Assembly (NCBI RefSeq): GCF_000384035.1
Contig: NZ_KB913024.1
Span: 1,979,584-2,043,583, forward strand
DNA: 64,000 bases
Reading direction: 5' to 3'
From: Actinopolyspora mortivallis DSM 44261
Lineage (GTDB): Bacteria > Actinomycetota > Actinomycetes > Mycobacteriales > Pseudonocardiaceae
Shown: piece by piece, positions 50,513 to 61,424 of the stretch
Numbering within the stretch: position 1 is the stretch's first letter
Layout: each line of letters begins with the position of its first letter
The notes under the pieces: model-generated
What the model was told of the DNA's origin: nothing
The model's database searches: none
What the model saw: the letters and a program-made list of their open reading frames with translations, nothing else
Made by a program: the position numbers and the translations under genes

Positions 50513-52720
50513 ATGTCCCCGTCAGAGCACCAGCACACCGAACCGGTCGACGACAACTTCCCGCGCAGGGTTCGGGAGCTTTCCGCTCCGGAGACCCCTT
50601 CCTTCCCCCCGGGAACGGAACGGGCCGCACGGCTGCTGGACCTCTTCGACAGCCAGTGCGGCAGCAGACACCTGGATCTGGCAGCTCGTGAACTGGGAAA
50701 ACGCGGGGTCGGCTATTACAGCATCGGCTCGGCCGGACACGAGTCGAACGCGGCTGTGGCCGCGGCGTTGCGGCACACCGACCCGGCGCTGCTGCACTAC
50801 CGCTCGGGGGGCTTCTACCTGCGCAGGGCGGCCCAACTGCCGGGCAGTCAGCCACTGCGCGACGTGCTGCTCGGCGTCGTCGCCGCCGCCGAGGAGCCGA
50901 TCGCGGGTGGCAGACACAAGGTGTTCGGCAACGCCGAGCTGAGCGTGCTGCCGCAGACCTCCACCATCGCCTCCCACCTTCCCCGGGCGGTGGGGCTGGC
51001 CTTCGGTCTCGAACGAGCCGCCAAGCTGGGGGTCGAGTCGGAGTGGCCCCGGGACTCCGTGGTGGTGTGCAGCTTCGGCGACGCCTCGGTCAACCACTCC
51101 ACGGCCACCGGCGCGATCAACACCGCGTTGCACTGTGCCTACCAGCGGATCCCGCTACCGTTGCTGCTGGTGTGCGAGGACAACGGGATCGGGATCAGCG
51201 TGGCCACCCCGCGGGGTTGGGTGAGTCGGACCTTCGCGAACCGTCCGGGGCTGCCGTATTTCGCCGCCGAGGGCCACCGCCCGCTGGAGTGCCTGGAGAC
51301 CGCCGAACGGGCCGCCGCGTGGGTACGCGAGCACCGGGCCCCCGCCTTCCTGCACCTGCGCACCGTCCGCCTCATGGGACACGCGGGGTCCGACGTGGAG
51401 TCCGGCTACCGCTCCCGGGAGGAGATCCTCGCCGACTACCCACGGGACCCGCTGCTGGCCACGGCCGAGGCGCTGGTACGACACGGGGTACTCACCCCCG
51501 CAGAGGTGATCGACCGTTACGAGGCCAGGCGCGCCGAGGTCGCCGAGACCGCCGAGTGGGCCCTGGGAAGACGCAAACTGACCGGATTCGCCGAGATCGC
51601 CGAGCCGATCGCCCGGAACACGCCGGAGGGGATCCGCTCACGGGCACGGGAGCTCTCTGTCCCGACAACGGACTCCCCCACACGACAACGGCCGGAACTG
51701 ACCCTGGCCCAGAGCATCAACCGCTCTCTCGAAGGGATCCTGGCCCGGGACGGACGCACCCTGGTGTTCGGACAGGACGTCGCCCGCAAGGGGGGAGTCT
51801 ACGGGGTGACTCGCGGCCTGCACCGGAGATTCGGGGCCGGGCGTGTCTTCGACACCGTGTTGGACGAGCAGAGCATCCTGGGCACCGCGCTGGGCAGCGG
51901 GCTGACCGGACTGCTGCCCATCCCCGAGATCCAGTATCTGGCCTACCTGCACAACGCCGCCGACCAGATCCGCGGGGAGGCCAGCACCCTGGGATTCTTC
52001 TCGCGGGGACGCTACCGCAACCCCATGGTGGTGCGGGTGCCCGCCTACGCCTACCAGAAGGGGTTCGGGGGACATTTCCACAACGACAACAGTGTGGCCG
52101 CGCTGCTGGACATCCCCGGGATCGTGGTGGCCTCCCCCTCCCGTCCGGACGACGCAGCGGCCATGCTGCGCACGTGTGTCGCCGCTGCCGCCGTGGACGG
52201 CAGGGTCTGCGTGTTCCTGGAACCCATCGCGCTGTACCACACCCGCGACCTGTACGAACCCGGCGACGGGGCCTGGACGGCCGCCTTCCCCGCGGAGGGG
52301 GAGGTGGAGCTCGGATCCGCTCGCCGGTACCTCGACGGTTCCGACCTCACCCTGGTCACTTCGGGCAACGGTCTGGCGATGAGTCTCCGGGTGGCCCGGC
52401 GGTTGGGGCGGCACGGGATCGGGGTCCGTGTGCTGGATCTGCGCTGGCTGGCTCCGCTTCCGAGCGAGCGGCTGCACGCGGAGGCGGCGGCCACCGGCAG
52501 AGTGCTGGTGGTCGACGAGACCAGAGCCAGCGGGGGCATCTCGGAACGCGTGGTCACCGCGCTGGTCGACGGCGGCTTCTCCGGTCTCCTCCGGCGAGTG
52601 ACCAGCGGGGACTGTTTCGTCCCCCTCGGGGAAGCGGCCTACCGGGTGCTGCTGGACGAGCAGACCGTCGAAAAGACCGCGCTGGAGATGGTCCACTCGG
52701 AAGAAGGGGGGCGTGGATGA
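50513..52720 (+). CDS. Fused 2-oxoacid dehydrogenase E1 (alpha and beta in one chain)
   Basis: 735-residue thiamine-diphosphate enzyme in which the alpha subunit (about 1-370) and beta subunit (about 400-735) of branched-chain/pyruvate-type E1 are joined. The ThDP motif starts at FGDASVNHSTATGAINTAL and ends EDNGIGISV; the beta half shows VFGQDVARKGGVYGVTRGL, EIQYLAYLHNAADQIRGEA and RVLVVDETRASGGISERV. ATG at 50513 has GGAAGAG before it. No E2 or E3 partner is nearby, so it must use lipoyl proteins from elsewhere or act as a simple decarboxylase. Position behind the semialdehyde dehydrogenase suggests amino-acid breakdown. Confidence 0.88.
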   Translation: MSPSEHQHTEPVDDNFPRRVRELSAPETPSFPPGTERAARLLDLFDSQCGSRHLDLAARELGKRGVGYYSIGSAGHESNAAVAAALRHTDPALLHYRSGGFYLRRAAQLPGSQPLRDVLLGVVAAAEEPIAGGRHKVFGNAELSVLPQTSTIASHLPRAVGLAFGLERAAKLGVESEWPRDSVVVCSFGDASVNHSTATGAINTALHCAYQRIPLPLLLVCEDNGIGISVATPRGWVSRTFANRPGLPYFAAEGHRPLECLETAERAAAWVREHRAPAFLHLRTVRLMGHAGSDVESGYRSREEILADYPRDPLLATAEALVRHGVLTPAEVIDRYEARRAEVAETAEWALGRRKLTGFAEIAEPIARNTPEGIRSRARELSVPTTDSPTRQRPELTLAQSINRSLEGILARDGRTLVFGQDVARKGGVYGVTRGLHRRFGAGRVFDTVLDEQSILGTALGSGLTGLLPIPEIQYLAYLHNAADQIRGEASTLGFFSRGRYRNPMVVRVPAYAYQKGFGGHFHNDNSVAALLDIPGIVVASPSRPDDAAAMLRTCVAAAAVDGRVCVFLEPIALYHTRDLYEPGDGAWTAAFPAEGEVELGSARRYLDGSDLTLVTSGNGLAMSLRVARRLGRHGIGVRVLDLRWLAPLPSERLHAEAAATGRVLVVDETRASGGISERVVTALVDGGFSGLLRRVTSGDCFVPLGEAAYRVLLDEQTVEKTALEMVHSEEGGRG

Positions 52721-52827
52721 CCGAGCACACGCCCGGTGGGCTCTACCGTCGTTGGCTGCACGAGCCGTGGTCCGGCGAGCGGGACCACGGAACGGGGGCG
52801 TGTCCGTGGACCTCCGTCGGCCCCTGA
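52717..52827 (+). CDS. 36-residue ORF coupled to the E1 gene (possible truncated SnoaL-like remnant)
   Basis: ATG overlaps the E1 stop (ATGA). The peptide MTEHTPGGLYRRWLHEPWSG resembles the first residues of SnoaL/NTF2-like proteins (..LYRRWL.ELW.G..), then runs into unrelated sequence and stops. It may be the remnant of a deleted gene or a chance ORF. Confidence 0.35.
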   Translation: MTEHTPGGLYRRWLHEPWSGERDHGTGACPWTSVGP

Positions 52828-52893
52828 CGACACCGGCCCGGAGGCGTCGCCGTGTGGGCGACACGGCGGCGACACCTCCACCTCCCGGACGGT

Positions 52894-53787
52894 TCAGACC
52901 GGTTGTGGTACTCCTTCGGCCAGGCCGAGGTTGTCCACCACCTCGCGGGTGGCCTTGGCCCGGTTGAGACTGTAGAAGTGCAGCCCGGGAACCCCTTCGG
53001 AGATCAGCCGCTCGCACAGTCGGGTGATCAGCTCGATTCCCGCCGCCCGGAACGCCTCGGGGTCCTCGGCCAGCGGATCGAGCACCGCCGAGACCTCGGA
53101 AGGCACCGGAACCCCCGCCAGGTGTTCGAACTTGCTCAGTACCTTCGGGGTGGTGATGGGCATGACCCCCGGGATCAGGGGAACGTGGCAGTTCCGCGCG
53201 GCGAGACGGTCCCGCAGCCGGAGGAAGTACTCCGGTTGCAGGAAGAGCTGCGCGACCGCGAAATCCGCACCGGCACGGATCTTGTTGACCAGATGATCGG
53301 TCTCGATCTCCACGTCCGTGGAGCGCGGGTGCATGTGGGGGAAGGCGGCGACCCCCACCGAGAAGTCCCCGCAGGAACGGACCAGCCGTACCAGTTCGTC
53401 CGCGTAGAGGATGCCGTGCGGGTGCGGGATCCACTCACCCATCGGGTCCCCCGGCGGATCCCCCCGGATCGCCAGGATGTTGCGGATCCCCTCGTCGGCC
53501 AACGAGCCGACGACGTGTCGCAGTTCGTCCTTGGAATGGTCCACCCCGGTCAGGTGGGCCATCGGCAGCATGGTGGTCTCACGGGCGATACGCCCGACGG
53601 TGCGGATCGTGCGATCCCTGCTGGAACCGCCCGCCCCGTAGGTCACCGAGACGTAGGCGGGGTTCAGCGGCTCCAGTTCGCGCACGGCCTTCCAGAGGAT
53701 CTGCTCTTCGGCGTCGCCGCGCGGAGGGAAGAACTCCACCGAGAACACGGTCCTGCCCGGCTGTAGCCGGTCCACGACCCGAGTCAC
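52894..53787 (-). CDS. metF: Methylenetetrahydrofolate reductase MetF
   Basis: 297-residue FAD-dependent TIM barrel that makes 5-methyl-THF, the methyl donor for MetH. Motifs: FSVEFFPPRGDAEEQ near residue 14, NPAYVSVTYGAGGSSRDRT near 45, NILAIRGDPP near 105, AQLFLQPEYFLRLRDRL near 190 and FYSLNRAKATREVVDNLGL at the end. GTG at 53787 lies seven bases after AAGGAGG; a longer upstream frame is not supported. It is the last gene of the betaine/methyl-cycle block and is separated from ahcY by a hairpin. Confidence 0.95.
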   Translation of the reverse strand: MTRVVDRLQPGRTVFSVEFFPPRGDAEEQILWKAVRELEPLNPAYVSVTYGAGGSSRDRTIRTVGRIARETTMLPMAHLTGVDHSKDELRHVVGSLADEGIRNILAIRGDPPGDPMGEWIPHPHGILYADELVRLVRSCGDFSVGVAAFPHMHPRSTDVEIETDHLVNKIRAGADFAVAQLFLQPEYFLRLRDRLAARNCHVPLIPGVMPITTPKVLSKFEHLAGVPVPSEVSAVLDPLAEDPEAFRAAGIELITRLCERLISEGVPGLHFYSLNRAKATREVVDNLGLAEGVPQPV

Positions 53788-53824
53788 GTTCAGGCCTCCT
53801 TGTTGTCCTGGGCTCCACACACGT

Positions 53825-53855
53825 GGGTGGCCACCACGATCAGTGGTGGCCACCC
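53825..53855 (-). terminator. Hairpin between ahcY and metF
   Basis: Perfect 13-bp stem GGGTGGCCACCAC / GTGGTGGCCACCC with loop GATCA, 30 bases after the ahcY stop. No T-run; partial read-through into metF is possible. Confidence 0.75.
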
Positions 53856-53884
53856 GTGTCACACGTGTTCGTGCGCGGAGCGGA

Positions 53885-55348
<1,464 letters not shown>

Positions 55349-55406
55349 GATTTCCCTTCCTCGTTTCCTCTATCGGGCAGCTTCTGCGGCCTTGACGGCC
55401 GAGTCT

Positions 55407-58400
55407 TCAGGTGTTGAAGTACTTGGCTTCGGGGTGGTGTGCCACGAACGCGTCCGTGGACTGCTCCGGATGCAGCTGGTACTCCTCGGAGAGCTCCACA
55501 CCGATGTTCTCCGCGCCGAGCAACTCGACGATCTTGGCGCGATCCTCGAGATCGGGGCAAGCGCCGTAACCGAGCGAGAACCTCGCACCGCGGTAGCCGA
55601 GCTTGAAGAACTCCTCCACGTTCTCCGGGTCCTCGGAGGCCACGGTCAGACCCGAGGACCACTGCAGCTCACTGCGGATGCGCCGGTGCCAGTACTCGGC
55701 CAGCGCCTCGGTGAGCTGCACACCGAGCCCGTGGATCTCCAGGTAGTCCCGGTAGGCGTCGGCGGCGAACAGTTCGTTCGCGTAGTCGGCGATGGGCTGC
55801 CCCATCGTCACCAGCTGCAGCGGCAGCACGTCGACCTGCCCGGTGGCCTCGGCCTTCTCCCGCGAACGGTAGAAGTCGGCCAGGCACAGCCTGCGGTCAC
55901 GCTTCTGCCGGGGGAAGTTGAACCGGAACCGCTCCGGGGCGTCCGGGGCGTCCTTGTCGAGCACGACCAGGTCGTTGCCCTCGGACACGCAGGGGAAGTA
56001 CCCGTAGACCAACGCCGCGTGCTGCAGGATGCCCTTGGTGGCCAGTTCGTCCATCCAGGCACGCAGCCGCGGGCGTCCCTCGGTTTCCACCAGCTCCTCG
56101 TAGCTGGGGCCCTGTCCCTTCTTGGCACCGCGCAGGCCCCACTGTCCGAAGAACGTCGCGCGTTCGTCGAGCAGCGCCAGGTAGTCGTTGCTGGACAGCC
56201 CCTTGACGACCTTGGGTCCCCAGAACGGCGGGGTGGGCACCGGCACGTCGGGGTCGACGTCCGAGCGCACGCTGTCGTCCCGCTCGTCCGGTTCCGGCCC
56301 CTGCTCGGCCTTGCGCTTCTCCGCGATCCGGTTGGAGCGCTCGCGCCGGGCCTTGCGTTCGGCCTTCTTCTGGCGCTCCGCCTCGTCCTCCTCGGGGGAC
56401 TCGCCGTTCTTGGCCTGCATGATGCGGTCCATCAGCTTGAGGCCCTCGAAGGCGTCCTTGGCGTAGCGCACGTCGCCCTGGTAGAGCTCGTCGAGGTCGT
56501 TCTCGACGAAGGACCTGGTCAACGCGGCACCACCGAGCAGCACGGGGTACTTCTCGGCCAGTCCCCTGGAGTTCATCTCCTCCAGGTTCTCCTTCATGAT
56601 GACCGTGGACTTGACCAGCAGCCCGGACATGCCGATCGCGTCGACCTCGTGCTTCTCGGCCTCCTCGAGGATGGTGTTGATCGGCTGCTTGATGCCGATG
56701 TTGACCACCTCGTAGCCGTTGTTGGACACGATGATGTCGACCAGGTTCTTGCCGATGTCGTGCACGTCGCCCTTGACCGTGGCCAGCAGCAACCTGCCCT
56801 TGCCGCCGGAGTCCTCCTTCTCCATGTGCGGCTCCAGGTAGGCCACGGCGGTCTTCATGATCTCCGCGGCCTGCAGCACGAAGGGCAGCTGCATCTGGCC
56901 GGAGCCGAACAGGTCACCGACGGTCTTCATCCCGGACAGCAGCGTGTCGTTGACGATCTCGAGAGGCTTCTTCTCCTTCATCGCCTCGTCGAGATCGGCC
57001 TCCAGGCCGGTCTTCTCACCGTCGACGATGCGCTGCTCCAGACGCTCGAACAGCGGCAGGGCGGCCAGCTCCTCCGCCTTGGAGGCCCCGCTGGACTCCG
57101 CCGACTTGCCCTCGAACAGGGCCATGAGCTTCTGCAGCGGGTCGTAGGCCTCTTCGGTGTCGGTGGCCTCACGCCGCCGGTCGTAGACGAGGTCCAGGGC
57201 GACCTGGCGCGCCTCCTCGTCGATCTTGTTCATCGGCAGGATCTTGGACGCGTGCACGATGGCACTGTCCAGACCGGCTTCCCGGCACTCGTTGAGGAAC
57301 ACCGAGTTCAGCACCTGCCGCGCGGCCGCGTTGAGACCGAACGAGACGTTCGACAGCCCCAGCGTGGTCTGCACCTCCGGGTGCCGCTTCTTGAGCTCCC
57401 GGATCGCGTTGATGGTCTCGATGCCGTCCCTGCGGACCTCTTCCTGGCCGGTGGTGATGGGAAAGACCAGGGGATCGATGATGATCGCGGACTTGTCCAG
57501 ACCCCAGTTACGGGTCAGGTCCTCGATGAGCCGCTCGGCCACGCGCAGCTTCCACTCCGCGGTACGAGCCTGGCCCTCCTCGTCGATGCAGGTGCACACG
57601 ACGGTGGCACCGTGCTCGACGGCCATCTTCATGACGCGGTCGTAGCGACCGCCCTCCTCGGTGCCGTCCTCGTAGTTGATCGAGTTGATCGCGCACCGGC
57701 CGCCGAGGTGCTCCAGGCCGACCTCGATGACGTCGGCCTCGGTGGAGTCGACCATGATCGGCAGCGTGGAGGCCGTGGCCAGCCGCGAGGCCAGCTCACG
57801 CATGTCGTGCGTGCCGTCGCGGCCCACGTAGTCCACGCACAGGTCGAGCATGTGCGCGCCCTCGCGGGTCTGCGCCTTGGCGATCTCGACGCAGTCCTCG
57901 TAACGCCCTTCGAGCATCGCCTCCCGGAACGCCTTGGAGCCGTTGGCGTTGGTGCGCTCGCCGACGTTGAGGATCGAGGCTTCCTGCTCGAACGGGATCG
58001 CCTGGTACACCGAGGAGACCGAGGGGACGATCTCGGGTTCGCGCGGGGCCGGGTTCAGGCCGCTGACCGCCTCGGCCACCTGGCGCACGTGTTCACCGGT
58101 GACACCACAGCAGCCGCCGACCAGGCGTGCTCCGTAGTTGTTGACGAAGTCGACCAGCGCCTCGGACAGTTCCTCCGGGGTGAGCGGGTACACCGCCCCG
58201 TTCGGGCCGAGTTCGGGCAGTCCCGCGTTGGGCATGACCGAGATCGGAACCCGCGCGTGGTCGGCCAGCACGCGCAGGTGCTCGCTCATCTCGGCCGGAC
58301 CGGTCGCGCAGTTCATACCGATCATGTCGATGCCCAGCGGCTCGAGCGCCGTCAGCGCGGCACCGATCTCGGAGCCGACCAGCATCGTCCCGGTCTGCTC

Positions 58401-59012
58401 CACGGTGACGTGGGCGATGATCGGCACCCACTTGCCCTGGTCCCGCATCGCGCGTTTGGCGGCGACGATGGCGGCCTTGGTCTGCAGCAGGTCCTGCGAG
58501 GTCTCCACCAGCACCACGTCGACGCCGCCGTCGAGCATGCCGAGGACCTGCTGGTGGTAGGCGTCCCGCAGGTCCGCGTACGGTGCGTGGCCGAGCGTGG
58601 GCAGCTTCGTGCCCGGTCCCATGGAGCCCAGCACGAAACGTGGCTTCTCCGGCGTGGAGTACTCGTCACAGCACTCCCGCGCCAGCGCCACTCCCTTCTC
58701 GGCGAGATCCCGGATGCGGTCCTCGATCCCGTACTCGCCCAGGTTCGGCAGGTTGCAGCCGAACGTGTTCGACTCGATGGCGTCCGAGCCGTTCTTCAGG
58801 AAGCCCCGGTACACCGAACGGACGATATCGGGACGCGTCTCGTTGAGGATCTCGTTGCAACCCTCGAGGTTGTTGAAGTCCTCCAGGGTGAGGTCGTGCT
58901 CCTGCAACGCCGTACCCATGCCGCCGTCCCCGACGAGCACGCGTTCGGCGATGGCCGTGAGAAACCCACTCGGGTCGTTGTCCCGACGGCCCGATTCTTC
59001 CTGTGTCGTCAT
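55407..59012 (-). CDS. metH: Cobalamin-dependent methionine synthase MetH
   Basis: 1201-residue four-module enzyme that methylates homocysteine with methyl-THF through cobalamin. Homocysteine-binding module 1-330 (DGGMGTALQEHDLT; zinc cysteines in GMNCATGP and VGGCCGVTGEH), pterin-binding module about 345-630 (ILNVGERTNANGSKAFREA), cobalamin cap and binding module about 650-850 with the B12-ligand His751 in GDVHDIGKNLVD, and the AdoMet reactivation domain about 930-1200 (ADFYRSREKAEATGQVDVLPL, ARFSLGYGACPDLEDR). A charged Lys/Glu/Arg linker (about 855-915) is longer than usual. ATG at 59012 fits GGAAGG better than the GTG one codon upstream. adoK ends 20 bases before it; no cobalamin riboswitch is visible in this short gap. 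Confidence 0.97.
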   Translation of the reverse strand: MTTQEESGRRDNDPSGFLTAIAERVLVGDGGMGTALQEHDLTLEDFNNLEGCNEILNETRPDIVRSVYRGFLKNGSDAIESNTFGCNLPNLGEYGIEDRIRDLAEKGVALARECCDEYSTPEKPRFVLGSMGPGTKLPTLGHAPYADLRDAYHQQVLGMLDGGVDVVLVETSQDLLQTKAAIVAAKRAMRDQGKWVPIIAHVTVEQTGTMLVGSEIGAALTALEPLGIDMIGMNCATGPAEMSEHLRVLADHARVPISVMPNAGLPELGPNGAVYPLTPEELSEALVDFVNNYGARLVGGCCGVTGEHVRQVAEAVSGLNPAPREPEIVPSVSSVYQAIPFEQEASILNVGERTNANGSKAFREAMLEGRYEDCVEIAKAQTREGAHMLDLCVDYVGRDGTHDMRELASRLATASTLPIMVDSTEADVIEVGLEHLGGRCAINSINYEDGTEEGGRYDRVMKMAVEHGATVVCTCIDEEGQARTAEWKLRVAERLIEDLTRNWGLDKSAIIIDPLVFPITTGQEEVRRDGIETINAIRELKKRHPEVQTTLGLSNVSFGLNAAARQVLNSVFLNECREAGLDSAIVHASKILPMNKIDEEARQVALDLVYDRRREATDTEEAYDPLQKLMALFEGKSAESSGASKAEELAALPLFERLEQRIVDGEKTGLEADLDEAMKEKKPLEIVNDTLLSGMKTVGDLFGSGQMQLPFVLQAAEIMKTAVAYLEPHMEKEDSGGKGRLLLATVKGDVHDIGKNLVDIIVSNNGYEVVNIGIKQPINTILEEAEKHEVDAIGMSGLLVKSTVIMKENLEEMNSRGLAEKYPVLLGGAALTRSFVENDLDELYQGDVRYAKDAFEGLKLMDRIMQAKNGESPEEDEAERQKKAERKARRERSNRIAEKRKAEQGPEPDERDDSVRSDVDPDVPVPTPPFWGPKVVKGLSSNDYLALLDERATFFGQWGLRGAKKGQGPSYEELVETEGRPRLRAWMDELATKGILQHAALVYGYFPCVSEGNDLVVLDKDAPDAPERFRFNFPRQKRDRRLCLADFYRSREKAEATGQVDVLPLQLVTMGQPIADYANELFAADAYRDYLEIHGLGVQLTEALAEYWHRRIRSELQWSSGLTVASEDPENVEEFFKLGYRGARFSLGYGACPDLEDRAKIVELLGAENIGVELSEEYQLHPEQSTDAFVAHHPEAKYFNT

Positions 59013-59032
59013 CACGCTGCCTTCCGAACGCT

Positions 59033-60007
59033 TCAGCGAAGCACGGACTCGATCTCACTGGCGGCCTGGTTGCCGTACGCCTCGGCGAACCTGGCCACGA
59101 ACGATCCCTTGTCCACCTCGTATTCCTGCGGCCCGTCGGTTTCCAGGGACGTGGTCGCCAGGGTGCATCCGAGCTGGATGGAACGCTCGAGTTCCAGCCC
59201 GTTGGCCAGTCCCGCGAGGAAGCCCGCACGGAGCGCGTCGCCGACACCGGTGGGGTCGCCGACCTGCTTGGGCTTGACCGGAGCGATCTCGATCGTCGGT
59301 GCCGAGGCGGACTCGACACACACTCCGTTCTCGCCCAGTGAGGTGACCCACATGCCGACCTGCTGCAGCACTTCCTCGTGGGCCATGCCGGTGGTCTGCA
59401 GCAGCAGGCTGTGCTCGTACTCGTTGGTGAACAGGTACTTGGCCCCCTCCACCAGCTTACGGATCTGCGGGCCGTCCATCCGGGCGAGCTGCTGGCCCGG
59501 GTCGGCCACGAACTGGTAGCCGCGCTCGCGGCACTCCTGGCTGTGCCGCAGCATCGCCTCGGGATCATTGGCCGAGACGACCACGAGGTCCAGCCCACCG
59601 ACCCGGTCGGAGATCGGCTTGAGCTCGATCTCACGGGCCTCCGACATCGCCCCGGGGTAGAACGAGGCGATCTGGTTCTGCACCTCGTCGGTGGTGCAGG
59701 TGAACCGAGCGGTGTGGGCGGTCTTGGAGGTGTGCACCGCACTGGTGTCGACACCGTAGCGCTCCAGCAGCGCGCGGTACTCGGCGAAGTCCTCGCCGAC
59801 CGCGCCCACCAACAGCGACTTCACACCGAGCTGGCCGAGCCCGAACACGATATTGCCCGCGACACCGCCCCTGCGTACCTCGAGTTCGTCGACGAGGAAC
59901 GACAGGGAGACCTGGTCGAGCCGGTCCGCGATGAGCTGATCGGCGATCTTGCCGGGGAAAGACATCAGGTGGTCGGTGGCGATAGAACCGGTCACCGCGA
60001 TTTGCAC
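59033..60007 (-). CDS. adoK: Adenosine kinase (PfkB family, mycobacterial AdoK type)
   Basis: 324-residue PfkB kinase turning adenosine into AMP. Close to the mycobacterial AdoK text: VQIAVTGSIATDHLMSFPGK start, VSLSFLVDELEVRRGGVAGN, HTARFTCTTD, QIASFYPGAMSEAREIEL and DPGQQLARMDG; the catalytic Asp is in DPTGVGDALRAGFLAG near residue 255. The GTG at 60007 follows AAGGAG. Beside ahcY its role is to pull SAH hydrolysis forward by removing adenosine. A generic label 'carbohydrate kinase' would miss this. Confidence 0.92.
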   Translation of the reverse strand: MQIAVTGSIATDHLMSFPGKIADQLIADRLDQVSLSFLVDELEVRRGGVAGNIVFGLGQLGVKSLLVGAVGEDFAEYRALLERYGVDTSAVHTSKTAHTARFTCTTDEVQNQIASFYPGAMSEAREIELKPISDRVGGLDLVVVSANDPEAMLRHSQECRERGYQFVADPGQQLARMDGPQIRKLVEGAKYLFTNEYEHSLLLQTTGMAHEEVLQQVGMWVTSLGENGVCVESASAPTIEIAPVKPKQVGDPTGVGDALRAGFLAGLANGLELERSIQLGCTLATTSLETDGPQEYEVDKGSFVARFAEAYGNQAASEIESVLR

Positions 60008-60098
60008 TGCGAAAAACTCCTTCACCAAGGCCGATGTCGGTGGCCCGTCACCGGCCGGCGGTCATGTGGGGGACGGAAAGAACCTGGTGTTGCTCGCC

Positions 60099-60135
60099 AC
60101 GCCGCGGGGCGCGGGAGAACCGCGCCCCGCGGCGT
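60099..60135 (-). terminator. Strong hairpin between metK and adoK
   Basis: Perfect 16-bp stem ACGCCGCGGGGCGCGG (60099-60114) / CCGCGCCCCGCGGCGT (60120-60135), 5-base loop GAGAA, starting 30 bases after the metK stop. It splits the cluster into a GSMT-SDMT/metK unit and an adoK/metH/ahcY unit unless read through. Confidence 0.82.
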
Positions 60136-60165
60136 CGACGACACGTCACGTCACGTGTTCGGCTG

Positions 60166-61368
60166 TCAGAGGCCAGCGGCGTTCTTCAGGGCCTCGACGC
60201 GGTTGGTGCGTTCCCAGGGCAGGTCCACATCCGTCCGCCCGAAGTGCCCGTAAGCCGCCGTCGGCGCGTACATCGGCCGCAACAGGTCCAGATCCCGAAT
60301 GATCGCCGCCGGACGCAGATCGAAGACCTCGTTGATCGCCGCCTGGATCTTGACCGGATCCACGTTCTCCGTGCCGAAGGTCTCCACGAACAGACCCACC
60401 GGCGCGGCCTTACCGATCGCATAGGCCGTCTGCACCTCGATCCGACTGGCCAACCCCGCGGCCACCGCGTTCTTGGCCACCCACCGAGTCGCGTACGCCG
60501 CCGACCGGTCCACCTTCGACGGATCCTTACCCGAGAACGCGCCACCACCGTGCCGCGCCATACCCCCGTAGGTATCCACGATGATCTTACGCCCCGTCAG
60601 ACCACAGTCCCCCATCGGACCACCCGTGACGAACCGACCCGTCGGATTCACCAGCAGGCGCAGGTCCGTGGTGTCCAGTCCGACCCGCTCGATCTCGGGG
60701 TCGATGACGTGCTGGCGGATGTCGGGGGCCAACATCGCGTCGAGGTCGATGTCCTCGGCATGCTGCGTGGAGAGCACGGCGGTGTCCAGCTTGACGGGCT
60801 GGTCCCCGGCGTACTCGACCGTGACCTGGGTCTTGCCGTCCGCGCGCAGGTAGGGCAGCACGCCCTCCTTGCGAACCCTGGTCAGCCTGCGCGACATGCG
60901 GTGGGCCAGAGCGATCGGCAGCGGCATCAGCTCGTCGGTCTCGTTCGAGGCGTAGCCGAACATCAGCCCCTGGTCACCGGCGCCCTGCTGGGCGATCTCG
61001 TCGATGGCACCCTCGACGCGGGTCTCGTGGGCGCTGTCGACGCCCTGCCCGATGTCCGGGGACTGCGCGTCGATGGAGACGCTGATGCCGCAGGTGTTGC
61101 CGTCGAAGCCCTTGGCCGAACTGTCGTAGCCGATCTCCAGGATCTTCTCCCGCACGGTGGCGGGGATGTCCACGTCGGCCTCGGTGGTGACCTCACCGGC
61201 GAGGTGCACCTGGCCGGTGGTGATCATGGTCTCCATCGCCACGCGGGAGCGGGGGTCCTGGGCCAGCATCGCGTCCAGGATGGCGTCGCTGATCGAGTCG
61301 GACATCTTGTCCGGGTGGCCCTCGGTCACGGACTCACTGGTGAACAACCTGCGGTTCATCTCAGTCAC
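60166..61368 (-). CDS. metK: S-adenosylmethionine synthetase MetK
   Basis: Makes SAM from methionine and ATP. 400 residues with the family signatures [20 protein letters not shown] near the start, [12 protein letters not shown] near residue 120, and [19 protein letters not shown] near 265. GTG at 61368 is used here; an ATG three codons later is possible. It lies 56 bases behind the betaine methyltransferase gene and must be co-transcribed with it, which ties SAM supply to the demand of three SAM per betaine. Confidence 0.97.
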   Translation of the reverse strand: MTEMNRRLFTSESVTEGHPDKMSDSISDAILDAMLAQDPRSRVAMETMITTGQVHLAGEVTTEADVDIPATVREKILEIGYDSSAKGFDGNTCGISVSIDAQSPDIGQGVDSAHETRVEGAIDEIAQQGAGDQGLMFGYASNETDELMPLPIALAHRMSRRLTRVRKEGVLPYLRADGKTQVTVEYAGDQPVKLDTAVLSTQHAEDIDLDAMLAPDIRQHVIDPEIERVGLDTTDLRLLVNPTGRFVTGGPMGDCGLTGRKIIVDTYGGMARHGGGAFSGKDPSKVDRSAAYATRWVAKNAVAAGLASRIEVQTAYAIGKAAPVGLFVETFGTENVDPVKIQAAINEVFDLRPAAIIRDLDLLRPMYAPTAAYGHFGRTDVDLPWERTNRVEALKNAAGL

Positions 61369-61424
61369 GGCTGAACTTCACCTCACTGCTGATTTCTTCG
61401 AACGTTCTTCGTACGCGACGGCTG

